Source: Akkermansiaceae bacterium (GTDB lineage: Bacteria > Verrucomicrobiota > Verrucomicrobiia > Verrucomicrobiales > Akkermansiaceae). From it: a stretch of 7,233 nucleotides of DNA. A program made the position numbers and the translations under genes. Shown in pieces: positions 1 through 6,414 of this stretch (its first letter is position 1; each line of letters starts with the position of its first letter). A model generated the notes under the pieces. That model was not told the DNA's origin and did not search any database. It worked only from the letters and a program-made list of their open reading frames with translations. The DNA lies in contig WTJZ01000132.1 of the NCBI GenBank assembly GCA_011524615.1, forward strand, positions 15,292 to 22,524. The letters run 5' to 3'.

Positions 1-2387
1 CCCATCGCTGCTCTGAGACGGTTCGCTTCTGAAACAGATGTATCCGCCGCGATCTGCTCCAATAATGGATGCGTCACCTTACGGTTCAATGCGAGGAGGT
101 CGATTAACTGAGCGCTCACCTGCTTATGCTCCAGTGAGGATGCATACGCAAAGATTTCTTCATGAATCGATGGAGTCTCAAATGCTTGTACCGCCTTGAG
201 CGCTAGGCGCAGATCATTCGCATCCCCTGTTGCCATGAGAGCCTTGAGACCAGGAGTCAGAGCAGCATGGAACTTACTCGAGATAATCTGTGGCTGAACA
301 CTGAGTGCCAGTTCGATAAACTCTCTCTTCACCAATTCTGGTGCAATCAGCTCGAGTACCTCTGGTAAATCAATGAAGACAGAGATCGAGATCAAGGTTT
401 CTGCATCCAGCTTCTTACCGCGAGCCTCCCAATTCTCAGCAAAGAGCTTATAGCGTTGCTCTGGTCCGAGCGCCTGTGACGCCCAATCCAAATTCGCCGC
501 TGGATACTCCTTAGCCTCTGCCGAATAGAGAAATTCAGCTAGCTCTGCGGGATAGAGTTCCAATGCCTTTCGAGCGAGGAAGCGCTGGAAGTTCTGCTCA
601 TACCCGCCCCCATAGGCATTAGCCTTCACCTCAGGCTTACATGCCGAGACGAGAATCGCGACCGCATCCGCATTGGTCTCACCGATCTCCTCCAGTGTTC
701 TCAGGACCTGCTCCTTGACCATATGGTGTGGATGCTCTGCCACTGATGAGACGAGTGCTACCACGGCCTCAACCCCAGGCTGAAAGGTCGCCAGTGACCT
801 GATCGCCTCACGGACTAAGTCCGCGTCTTGCCCGCCAATGACCTGCTGCAGGAGAGCTTGATTATAGTGACCTAAGCTCTCTAGAGACCATAATGCTGCA
901 GTACGTGTCGCATTTGTTAGAGACGTGTCGGCCAGAAGCCCCTCAAGCACAGGAACGAGCTCCACCGCTTGACGGTCAGCAATCTGTTGCCAAGCAGCCT
1001 TACGCTCCCATTTCATCTCCGATTGGAGATACGATGGTAGCTCACTGCTATTGGCGGCTAGGATATTCGGAATCTGGCGCCCCTCCTGAGAGACGTGACT
1101 GACACGCCAGATGCGTCCATGTGACTTATCACGGTCAGGGTGTTCACGCGGAATCTCATTATGAGAGATAATCTTATTATACCAGTCTACGATATAGAGC
1201 GCCCCATCGGGACCAAACTCAATATTCACAGGGCGGAACCATTCATCACCACAGGTTAGGAAGTCCTCTAACATCTCCGACACGACCGTTCCGTCTGGAT
1301 TACGATCAGAGATAACACAGTCGATCGAGTTTGTGATCGGATTCGCGAGGAAGCCTACATTATTCCATTGAGCAGGAAATCCCTTCGAACCGTTCTCATC
1401 ATATGCTAATCCAGAAATCCCCGTTCCTCCGATGAGGAAGTCATGAGGAGCTGGCGCTAGAGTCTGATAGTTACGGATCGTCTCACCACCGAGCCCTCGA
1501 TACGAGACCATGGGATCCATATTAACGAGGGAGTATCCCATATCATTAGCCTCAGTACCGAACCAACGGCCACTCGACTTCATATCGAATCCCCAGATAT
1601 TCTGCAACCCACAGTTCTGGACCTCAATCTCCTTACCGTCTAAGGAAAATCGTGCAATCTTACTCCAGGTAATATTCGTACTATTACCAGACTCGTTGGC
1701 GACAATCTCACCCGCATTGAGAGCGCCGTGAGAAAAATGTACCCAGCCTCCCGGACCACGAACTAAGGTATGAGCCATCGTATGTGAGTCATTGAAGCCA
1801 AAGCCTGATAACACCGACTTGTGCGCATCCGCCTTACCGTCCCCGTCAGTATCCTCCAGAAACAACATTTCCGATCCATGCGCGACAAAGGCGCCATTCT
1901 TATATGGCAGAATACTCTGAGGAATCGCTAATCCTTCAGCAAAGGCTGGAATTTGCCCTTCCACTTGCTTCGTTGGGTCCTCAATAATGAGAACCTTATC
2001 GATACCTCTAGTATTGAGTTGGTAGAGGTCGCGAATCCTCTTAAAGTCTGGGAACTGCTTCTCCACCTCCTTTGGGTCCTCCTTCAGAAGAGCGAGTAAC
2101 TCATACCACCCGATCTTATCAACGGCATCCATCGGATACATCTCAGCGGTCTGAGTCCAGAGACGCCCTGCGTCATCGAAGGCAATATCAATAGGGTTGA
2201 TTAAGCCATTCTCCTCAGATGCAATTAACTCTACCTTAAACCCCTCTGGAACCTTAAAGGTCGCTAACTGCTCCTCCGGGCTCAGAACGTTAGCCCTCTC
2301 AGACTTGCCCGCTATCCTAGCTGATGCAAAGGGAGTTATCGCACATAGCGATGCCCCGATCAGCGCTCTTGTTATCGATCTGTACAT
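1..2387 (-). CDS. PVC-type membrane-bound dehydrogenase-like protein with HEAT-like repeats, 3' end off window
   Basis: The frame is open from an ATG at 2387 to the left edge (795 codons, no stop), so the C-terminus is missing. Residues 1-23 form a signal peptide (basic start, hydrophobic core, Ala-Ser-Ala). Residues about 45-430 look like the beta-propeller domain of the 'putative membrane-bound dehydrogenase' family common in Planctomycetes and Verrucomicrobia. Family-like motifs are VPEGFKVELIA (46-56), an Asp-rich DTDGDGKAD (179-187, possibly Ca-binding), DEWFRPVNIEFGPDGALYI (381-399), DWYNKII (401-407) and HGRIWRV (423-429). From about 455 on, helical Ala/Leu-rich HEAT-like repeats follow. 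Many relatives end in a c-type haem domain; none is visible here and it would lie beyond position 1. The start is 2 bp after the stop of the DUF1080 gene (TAAACATG), so coupled translation is likely. By inference it oxidises a sugar or related alcohol in the periplasm; the substrate is unknown. Confidence 0.9.
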   Translation of the reverse strand, partial: MYRSITRALIGASLCAITPFASARIAGKSERANVLSPEEQLATFKVPEGFKVELIASEENGLINPIDIAFDDAGRLWTQTAEMYPMDAVDKIGWYELLALLKEDPKEVEKQFPDFKRIRDLYQLNTRGIDKVLIIEDPTKQVEGQIPAFAEGLAIPQSILPYKNGAFVAHGSEMLFLEDTDGDGKADAHKSVLSGFGFNDSHTMAHTLVRGPGGWVHFSHGALNAGEIVANESGNSTNITWSKIARFSLDGKEIEVQNCGLQNIWGFDMKSSGRWFGTEANDMGYSLVNMDPMVSYRGLGGETIRNYQTLAPAPHDFLIGGTGISGLAYDENGSKGFPAQWNNVGFLANPITNSIDCVISDRNPDGTVVSEMLEDFLTCGDEWFRPVNIEFGPDGALYIVDWYNKIISHNEIPREHPDRDKSHGRIWRVSHVSQEGRQIPNILAANSSELPSYLQSEMKWERKAAWQQIADRQAVELVPVLEGLLADTSLTNATRTAALWSLESLGHYNQALLQQVIGGQDADLVREAIRSLATFQPGVEAVVALVSSVAEHPHHMVKEQVLRTLEEIGETNADAVAILVSACKPEVKANAYGGGYEQNFQRFLARKALELYPAELAEFLYSAEAKEYPAANLDWASQALGPEQRYKLFAENWEARGKKLDAETLISISVFIDLPEVLELIAPELVKREFIELALSVQPQIISSKFHAALTPGLKALMATGDANDLRLALKAVQAFETPSIHEEIFAYASSLEHKQVSAQLIDLLALNRKVTHPLLEQIAADTSVSEANRLRAAM

Positions 2388-2389
2388 GT

Positions 2390-3052
2390 TTATTTGATTT
2401 CTTTGATCTTGATATTCTTTATCTCTAACTTCGATGCTCCACCTGCGTGCAGCTGAAAGGCGATTACCCCTTTAGTAGGAATGTGCGTATTCTTCTCGAT
2501 GTAATCAGCGGTCTGAAACCCGTCGATATAAAGCTGATGCCGATCCCCCTCACACACGATCCGATATGTGTGCCACTCGTCCTCTTGAAAGCCAAACGCG
2601 TAGAGCGCTTGAGTAATCGCATTTGCTAACGGTCCACGACGATTCTCATCGTAGATGTTGCCCCAGTAATCTCTGCCGATGTCCGCTTGATAGCCTACAA
2701 TGAGAGGTTCCTGGGTCTGAGGATGAGGCATCAAGACAGATCGATACTGTATCCCACTGTTAATCAATCCTGTCTTATGATCCCCACTTAGGCGAAACGA
2801 GCAGGTAAACTCGAAGTTCTCGTACTCATGCTCTGTGGCGAGATAAGTGCGTGTCGTCATGCGCTCGCCACCATTAGATGCCTCGATCACCCCATCCTTG
2901 ACGGACCAGAACTTATCGTTCTCTGGTACTACGGTCTTCCACCCATTGAGTGTCTCTCCGTCGAACAATGCTACAAAATGTGCATCCTCCGCATATGCAA
3001 GGGACGCCACAGCGCCCCCCATAGTTAATAACAATCTACAAATTAGCTTCAT
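2390..3052 (-). CDS. Secreted DUF1080 family protein (3-keto-disaccharide hydrolase family)
   Basis: 220 residues. Residues 1-21 are a signal peptide (MKLICRLLL start, cleavage likely after Ala-Tyr-Ala); there is no lipobox cysteine. The rest is one concanavalin-like jelly-roll domain typical of PF06439: LFDGETLNGW (29-38), FWSVKDGVIEAS (48-59), NSGIQYRS (98-105), GYQADIG (120-126), EWHTYRIVCEGDRHQLYIDG (159-178) and GVIAFQLHAGGASKLEIKNI (195-214). The family is associated with cleavage of 3-keto-glycosides or binding of glycans; this member's substrate is not known. A GTG at 3100 in the same frame would add 16 residues ahead of the signal peptide, so the ATG at 3052 is preferred. No Shine-Dalgarno is obvious upstream. 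The 2-bp spacing to the dehydrogenase gene suggests the two act together, for example on an oxidised sugar in the periplasm. Confidence 0.92.
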   Translation of the reverse strand: MKLICRLLLTMGGAVASLAYAEDAHFVALFDGETLNGWKTVVPENDKFWSVKDGVIEASNGGERMTTRTYLATEHEYENFEFTCSFRLSGDHKTGLINSGIQYRSVLMPHPQTQEPLIVGYQADIGRDYWGNIYDENRRGPLANAITQALYAFGFQEDEWHTYRIVCEGDRHQLYIDGFQTADYIEKNTHIPTKGVIAFQLHAGGASKLEIKNIKIKEIK

Positions 3053-3155
3053 TGTAATATGATACGCGCCGCTAGATATAATCTGAACAGCTCCGTACAC
3101 ATATTCTCACATTAAGTTGCTTCTAGACATATGAGCTAGGAATATTCGTATTTGA

Positions 3156-3183
3156 TACTAACGCGCATCAAGTTTTGTAAAAA
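3156..3183 (+). repeat. Outer inverted repeat, left arm
   Basis: Pairs with 3663-3690 on the opposite strand with three mismatches in 28 positions. The shared core reads ACGCGCATCAA, followed by a TTTTGT and an A-run. The arm begins with TA at 3156-3157, which could be a target-site dinucleotide. Confidence 0.8.
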
Positions 3184-3245
3184 TAAGGTAGCGCATTGGA
3201 TTCCGTTGAATAGTAAACAGAAGTCCATTAATCTCACGGGGGGGG

Positions 3246-3274
3246 CCATTCAACGCTCAAATTCCATTCAACCA
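3246..3274 (+). repeat. Inner inverted repeat, left arm
   Basis: Matches the reverse complement of 3616-3644 at 26 of 29 positions. The arm itself contains CCATTCAA twice (3246 and 3264), a short direct repeat. Weaker similarity continues inwards to about 3290 (a CCTG..AAGGCG-like stretch). A run of eight G (3238-3245) lies directly outside it. Confidence 0.78.
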
Positions 3275-3300
3275 AGCCCTGTAAAGGCGGCAGATTCCAG

Positions 3301-3361
3301 CCCAGCCCGCAGTGCCTGTAGGTGTTGCACAGCTTGAAACCCTTGGGCACAAAGGGCTGGG
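3301..3361. repeat. Core hairpin 1
   Basis: An 8-bp perfect stem (CCCAGCCC at 3301-3308 with GGGCTGGG at 3354-3361) encloses a 3x3 internal loop and then a 5-bp stem (GTGCC 3312-3316 with GGCAC 3346-3350). The remaining loop contains further short pairings. It may act in DNA (cruciform) or RNA; no U-run follows on either strand to make it a standard terminator. Confidence 0.6.
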
Positions 3362-3402
3362 TTAGGAGCGCGGGAGATAAGTGCCGAACGTAGCGTGTCG
3401 AT

Positions 3403-3429
3403 GTTGCCTAACGCTAGCAGAGGCGCAAC
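3403..3429. repeat. Short imperfect palindrome in element core
   Basis: GTTGC (3403-3407) pairs with GCAAC (3425-3429) around a central GCTAGC palindrome (3413-3418). It is weaker than the neighbouring hairpins. Confidence 0.4.
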
Positions 3430-3451
3430 CTAAGGGAGGCGCGCCCACAGG

Positions 3452-3515
3452 CAATCCTGATCCCGCTCCGCCTCTATCACCCTGAGGAAGAGGCGTTACG
3501 TTCGGCGGGATATTG
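3452..3515. repeat. Core hairpin 2
   Basis: Nested stems CAAT/ATTG (3452-3455 with 3512-3515), ATCCCGC/GCGGGAT (3460-3466 with 3505-3511) and CGCCTCT/AGAGGCG (3469-3475 with 3489-3495) close a 13-nt loop. Unpaired bases on the right side (3496-3504) make it asymmetrical. Confidence 0.55.
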
Positions 3516-3527
3516 GCTCCGCCTAAA

Positions 3528-3588
3528 CATAGGCCTCCAGGATGCACCTTGGTCGCCTTTGGCGACCAAGCCATCCCTACAGCCTATG
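3528..3588. repeat. Core hairpin 3, long interrupted stem-loop
   Basis: The strongest structure in the window. CATAGGC (3528-3534) pairs with GCCTATG (3582-3588), a 5x5 internal loop follows, then GGATG (3540-3544) with CATCC (3572-3576), a small asymmetrical bulge, and a perfect 10-bp stem CTTGGTCGCC (3548-3557) with GGCGACCAAG (3561-3570) closed by a TTT loop. The regular arrangement of stems and loops resembles REP hairpins recognised by RAYT transposases, or a structured RNA. Neither is proven. Confidence 0.7.
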
Positions 3589-3615
3589 CTGAAATCGACC
3601 CGCCCTTATCAGGAC

Positions 3616-3644
3616 TGGGTGAATGGGATTTGAGAGTTGAATGG
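3616..3644 (-). repeat. Inner inverted repeat, right arm
   Basis: Reverse complement of the arm at 3246-3274 with three mismatches, and weaker similarity on towards 3601. A small hairpin-prone GACT..AGTC sequence (3646-3658) separates it from the outer arm. Confidence 0.78.
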
Positions 3645-3662
3645 AGACTTTGTGAGTCCAAC

Positions 3663-3690
3663 TTTTCACAAAATTTGATGCGCGTCAGTA
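3663..3690 (-). repeat. Outer inverted repeat, right arm
   Basis: Reverse complement of the arm at 3156-3183, 25 of 28 identical; all three differences are A/G transitions. It ends in TA at 3689-3690, followed directly by another TA. Confidence 0.8.
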
Positions 3691-3743
3691 TATCAGCTCC
3701 ATCCTTGTCCCGTAAGAACGTCCACATCACAGAGGTACTCGTC

Positions 3744-4358
3744 CTATGAAGCCAAGCGTATACGTCGTTTGAGTGCATAACCAAATGCGACTAACAACAG
3801 GACAAGCACCCGTGGCTCAGGAACCACGCCAAAGCTCATGGTGTAGTGAATCACCGTCTGATCGGTCTCTTGGAACCAAAGGGTATACTCCCCTGCCTCC
3901 AATGGGAGCTCATAGCCCATCGGATTAGGAAGCCCCTCCCCCATCGCGACATCACCGCCGTCAGTCTCTAACTCGAGTATATTCTCTCCATTCAACGCAC
4001 TCGATATCAACGTCGCAAACAATAAGGAGGCAGTATCATCAAAGGCCCCTAAGCTATCCTTAAAGGCTAAAAAGTGCGCTCCAGGAACATCTGTCCCCTC
4101 TAGCTCCAGAGTGATCCGCATCGTCTCCAGTCTCATCCCTGAAGGAACCATAAAGGTAAACACATCAGCCGAAAAGCCGCCGCCTTCGTTAATCGTACCC
4201 TGTATCGAATTCTCCCCTAACGCGAACTCTCCCAGAAAAGTAGGATCAAACGGATTATCACTCAGAGTATTTACACCCTCTTCATCCCACAGGAGAGTTG
4301 CGGAACTCACGGCCATCAATAGCCCGTATGCTAGTAGTATTATTGTTCTCATCATCAT
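3744..4358 (-). CDS. Small PEP-CTERM sorting domain protein
   Basis: 204 residues. The N-terminus (residues 1-20, ending Ser-Ser-Ala) is a signal peptide. The middle part, about 21-178, is acidic and probably beta-rich, with no family I recognise; stretches such as DVFTFMVPSGMRLETMRITL (65-84) and LEAGEYTLWFQET (153-165) recall pre-peptidase or discoidin-like beta sandwiches, but weakly. The C-terminus is a textbook PEP-CTERM signal: VPEP (179-182), a hydrophobic segment (183-195) and basic KRRIR (197-201). Such proteins are normally processed by an exosortase and go to the cell surface or extracellular matrix. The ATG at 4358 overlaps the upstream stop by 4 nt (ATGA) and has a GGAGG 10 nt upstream; two more in-frame ATGs follow directly, but the first has the best spacing. 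It is the last gene of the operon. Confidence 0.88.
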   Translation of the reverse strand: MMMRTIILLAYGLLMAVSSATLLWDEEGVNTLSDNPFDPTFLGEFALGENSIQGTINEGGGFSADVFTFMVPSGMRLETMRITLELEGTDVPGAHFLAFKDSLGAFDDTASLLFATLISSALNGENILELETDGGDVAMGEGLPNPMGYELPLEAGEYTLWFQETDQTVIHYTMSFGVVPEPRVLVLLLVAFGYALKRRIRLAS

Positions 4359-4948
4359 TGCTGTGTGACCTCCAGAGGAGGATAGTGTTCGTCATCGTCA
4401 GTATGCAGGAGTCGGTCTGCCCCTGCAGATGTAATCGTGAGATCGTTTGCGCCCTCGCTGTGAAACCAATAGGGGGAGCCGTAATCATCGACCAACTGAC
4501 CATATTCATTAATGCGGGGTGAATCCGCGGGAATGAAGCCGACTTTACATGCATTTTTGCCCAGTAGTGCATTAGTTACTTCGACGTTCAAACCCGCAGA
4601 AAAACTTCCCCCGCGGCTCAGGTAGCGTAAGGACGACATGAGCGCGAATATGGCTCCCTTAACTTCTGCTTCACTAGAAGCCGGGTTATCTAAGATCAAC
4701 ATTTCCTCGGAGTACTGTGAGCGGTCGAGAGGGTCATTGAGTAACCGAGCTGTAGACTGATCAAACCGGAGTGCTAGGGCGGCCCGACGATTATATTCAT
4801 CCGTCCTCGCTCGCTTGTCCTCGTCTGTCTCCACACGCACTGTAGGCGCTACTACTGGGGGTGTTGGTCGCTCTAGCTTCATCACGATCACACACAGCCC
4901 CCCCACCAATACGCAGAGAACCGAAACAATGACTAATACCTTACGCAT
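4355..4948 (-). CDS. Membrane-anchored protein with prepilin-like (GspG-type) C-terminal motif
   Basis: 197 residues. Residues 3-23 form a single N-terminal transmembrane segment or uncleaved signal anchor, followed by a Pro/Val-rich linker (28-40), a charged helical stretch (41-75) and a compact C-terminal part. VDDYGSPYWFHSEG (153-166) and ITSAGADRLLHTDDD (172-186) match the 'D-x-W/Y-G-x-P-Y ... S-A-G-x-D ... T-D-D' pattern found at the end of type II secretion major pseudopilins and of many verrucomicrobial short proteins. A classical prepilin cleavage site (Gly-Phe-Thr-Leu-x-Glu) is absent, so it is not a normal pilin. By inference it is an inner-membrane protein with a periplasmic domain, possibly Ca-binding through the Asp cluster. 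It starts 8 bp after the DUF1501 stop and overlaps the PEP-CTERM gene by 4 nt, so it is surely cotranscribed. No precise function can be given. Confidence 0.85.
   Translation of the reverse strand: MRKVLVIVSVLCVLVGGLCVIVMKLERPTPPVVAPTVRVETDEDKRARTDEYNRRAALALRFDQSTARLLNDPLDRSQYSEEMLILDNPASSEAEVKGAIFALMSSLRYLSRGGSFSAGLNVEVTNALLGKNACKVGFIPADSPRINEYGQLVDDYGSPYWFHSEGANDLTITSAGADRLLHTDDDEHYPPLEVTQQ
4369..4373 (-). promoter_or_regulatory. Shine-Dalgarno site of the PEP-CTERM gene
   Basis: GGAGG on the minus strand, 10 nt before the first of three consecutive ATG codons. It lies inside the end of the preceding gene and supports 4358 as the start. It is the only clear ribosome binding site among the five starts in the window. 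Confidence 0.6.
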
Positions 4949-4956
4949 CTTACTTC

Positions 4957-6393
4957 TTATCCAAAGATCCCAGGAATAGGGTACTCCGTATCCGTAGCGC
5001 TCCAGAAGTTCCTAATATTGGGCACCACCGTCTCCATATCGCTATTATTACCGATCCCAAACCAATGCGCTAAGGAGGCATGTAACTGATCCACGGAGGT
5101 CGTCGGTAACTGGCGACCTCGCCCTAGATCTGTACTCGTATCAAGCACGATCTCAGGATACTCGCCAAACACTCGTCCCCCTGTGACCGCTCCTCCCATC
5201 ACCATCGTGTTCCCTCCCCATGCGTGATCTGATCCCGCACTGTTCGGAGTGAGTGTTCGTCCAAAGTCCGTCGCTGTATACGTTACGATCTCATCATGCG
5301 CACCAATCTCCTTCATCGCGGCATTAAAGGCCGTCAGCGCCTCATTTAACTCGAGTAACTGTGTCCCTACGACATCGAGGCCTCCACCGTGGGTGTCATA
5401 CCCCGTCTGCCCAGCAAAGAAGGTCTGCCTCTTATTAATAGGAACCCCATTGCCGTCGACATTCTCCTTATTGGCTTTGATGTACTTGGCGATCTGTAAT
5501 AACTGCTTCCCGATGCTAGAAGTCGGGAACACGGTCGAAATCACAGTATTCTGCTCAATCGCTTCCACTTCTTCACTCTGTGCCAGCGACTCCTTCCGAA
5601 TGTAGTTATGATGCGCCTGGAGCACAGAGGCGTATTCCGCTTCCAGAGTCGCATCCATCCCCATCTGGATCAAGGTGTCACTCTTATACATATCGAGAGC
5701 GTCAGCCCCTCCATTCGTCAAAAACGGAGCAACGGTTCTCCCTACTAGGGTTAAGTTCGCCCCGTATGGAGCCATCGCCGGGCTAATCGTCGCATTTGGG
5801 TTCGCCGTATCATTCAAGATATCTAAGATCCGCCCAGCCCAGCCAGTCCCAGAATACGAACTCACCTTGGAGGTCGAATACGACACCTGCCATTGCTCGA
5901 TCTGATCATTGTGAGAAAAGAGCCCATATGGCAGAGCTACGGAACCGTCGAGATATTGCTCCCGCGTCGTAGGCTCGACCAATGAACCGACGTTAGCAAT
6001 GAAGCTTAGATCCCCATCATCAAACATTTGTTTAATACCCAACGTATTCGGATTCACATGGAAGTCCTGCGAGAGACTCGTATCAACGATCTTCCTCAGG
6101 TTCATCGTATCCGTATCGACATCACGGGGAATGCCCAGGATCCCTCGCGTATCGAGATAGTTATCATACCCCGCATCCCCAGGTAAGAGAAGATTATAGG
6201 AATCTAGCCCCCCAAGTAAAAAGACACAGACGAGCCCCTTATAATCATCGACTACAGGGGTAGAACTCTGAGCCAGAAGTTGATTCGTCAGCTTTAACGA
6301 AAGCAAGGACGACATCGCTCCGATCCCCGTCATCTTCCCACAATCTGCTAAGAATCGACGACGGCTGACATGTGACTGATTTGAGTTTCTCAT
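4957..6393 (-). CDS. Tat-exported DUF1501 family protein
   Basis: 478 residues, full length for the family. A twin-arginine signal is clear: SRRRFL (10-15) followed by a hydrophobic stretch to LLAQ (39-42). The mature part has the alkaline phosphatase/sulfatase-like fold features of DUF1501: VFLLGGLDSYNLLLP (57-71), LFSHNDQIEQWQ (158-169), TGWAGRILDIL (183-193), GYDTHGG (331-337), TDFGRT (375-380), GSDHAWGG (387-394) and SVDQLHASLAHWFGI (433-447). The Asp and His residues in these motifs sit where metal ligands occur in related hydrolases, but no activity is established for this family. It starts 21 bp after the DUF1800 stop, without an obvious Shine-Dalgarno. DUF1800 and DUF1501 genes are neighbours in very many bacteria and the proteins are presumed partners in the envelope. 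Confidence 0.95.
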   Translation of the reverse strand: MRNSNQSHVSRRRFLADCGKMTGIGAMSSLLSLKLTNQLLAQSSTPVVDDYKGLVCVFLLGGLDSYNLLLPGDAGYDNYLDTRGILGIPRDVDTDTMNLRKIVDTSLSQDFHVNPNTLGIKQMFDDGDLSFIANVGSLVEPTTREQYLDGSVALPYGLFSHNDQIEQWQVSYSTSKVSSYSGTGWAGRILDILNDTANPNATISPAMAPYGANLTLVGRTVAPFLTNGGADALDMYKSDTLIQMGMDATLEAEYASVLQAHHNYIRKESLAQSEEVEAIEQNTVISTVFPTSSIGKQLLQIAKYIKANKENVDGNGVPINKRQTFFAGQTGYDTHGGGLDVVGTQLLELNEALTAFNAAMKEIGAHDEIVTYTATDFGRTLTPNSAGSDHAWGGNTMVMGGAVTGGRVFGEYPEIVLDTSTDLGRGRQLPTTSVDQLHASLAHWFGIGNNSDMETVVPNIRNFWSATDTEYPIPGIFG

Positions 6394-6414
6394 AATAGTA
6401 GTGATAGGTTGGGG

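Larger units (their letters stand above)
3156..3690. mobile_element. MITE-like or REP-like structured inverted-repeat element
   Basis: A 535-bp gene-free element. Its ends are 28-bp imperfect inverted repeats (25 of 28 identical) that include a TA at each outer edge. A second inverted pair (3246-3274 and 3616-3644, 26 of 29 identical) lies inside. The core between them is visibly GC-richer than the flanking genes and holds several hairpins. The outer and inner arms are 62 bp apart on the left but 18 bp apart on the right, so the two halves are not symmetrical. Inverted ends, TA at both borders and no transposase suggest a non-autonomous element moved by a TA-targeting (IS630/Tc1-mariner-like) enzyme, but this is inference. 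It could instead be a REP-type intergenic repeat or a structured RNA. It sits downstream of the PEP-CTERM gene and about 100 bp upstream of the DUF1080 start, so it may supply transcription termination for the first or affect expression of the second. Confidence 0.6.

Noticed and set aside
3053..3100. GTG start 16 codons upstream for the DUF1080 gene
   Set aside because: The extension would place extra residues ahead of a good signal peptide that begins at the ATG at 3052.
3140..3171. Outward promoter in the left arm (TTGATG as -35 with an AT-rich -10) driving the DUF1080 gene
   Set aside because: The -10 candidate matches the consensus poorly, and verrucomicrobial promoters are not well enough defined to call it by eye.
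3362..3574. Open frame of 70 codons on the minus strand within the element
   Set aside because: It runs through the hairpin core, is rich in Gly/Pro because of the GC-rich palindromes, and has no domain or ribosome binding site.
3691..3743. Rho-independent terminator after the PEP-CTERM gene
   Set aside because: No stem followed by a T-run on the minus strand is visible between the stop and the element.
3513..3749. Open frame of 78 codons on the plus strand across the right arm
   Set aside because: It crosses the inverted repeat and the end of the PEP-CTERM gene; its resemblance to translations of the left arm only reflects the repeat itself.
5249..5605. Long plus-strand open frame opposite the DUF1501 gene
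   Set aside because: It is a shadow of a clearly conserved protein on the other strand and has no recognisable features.
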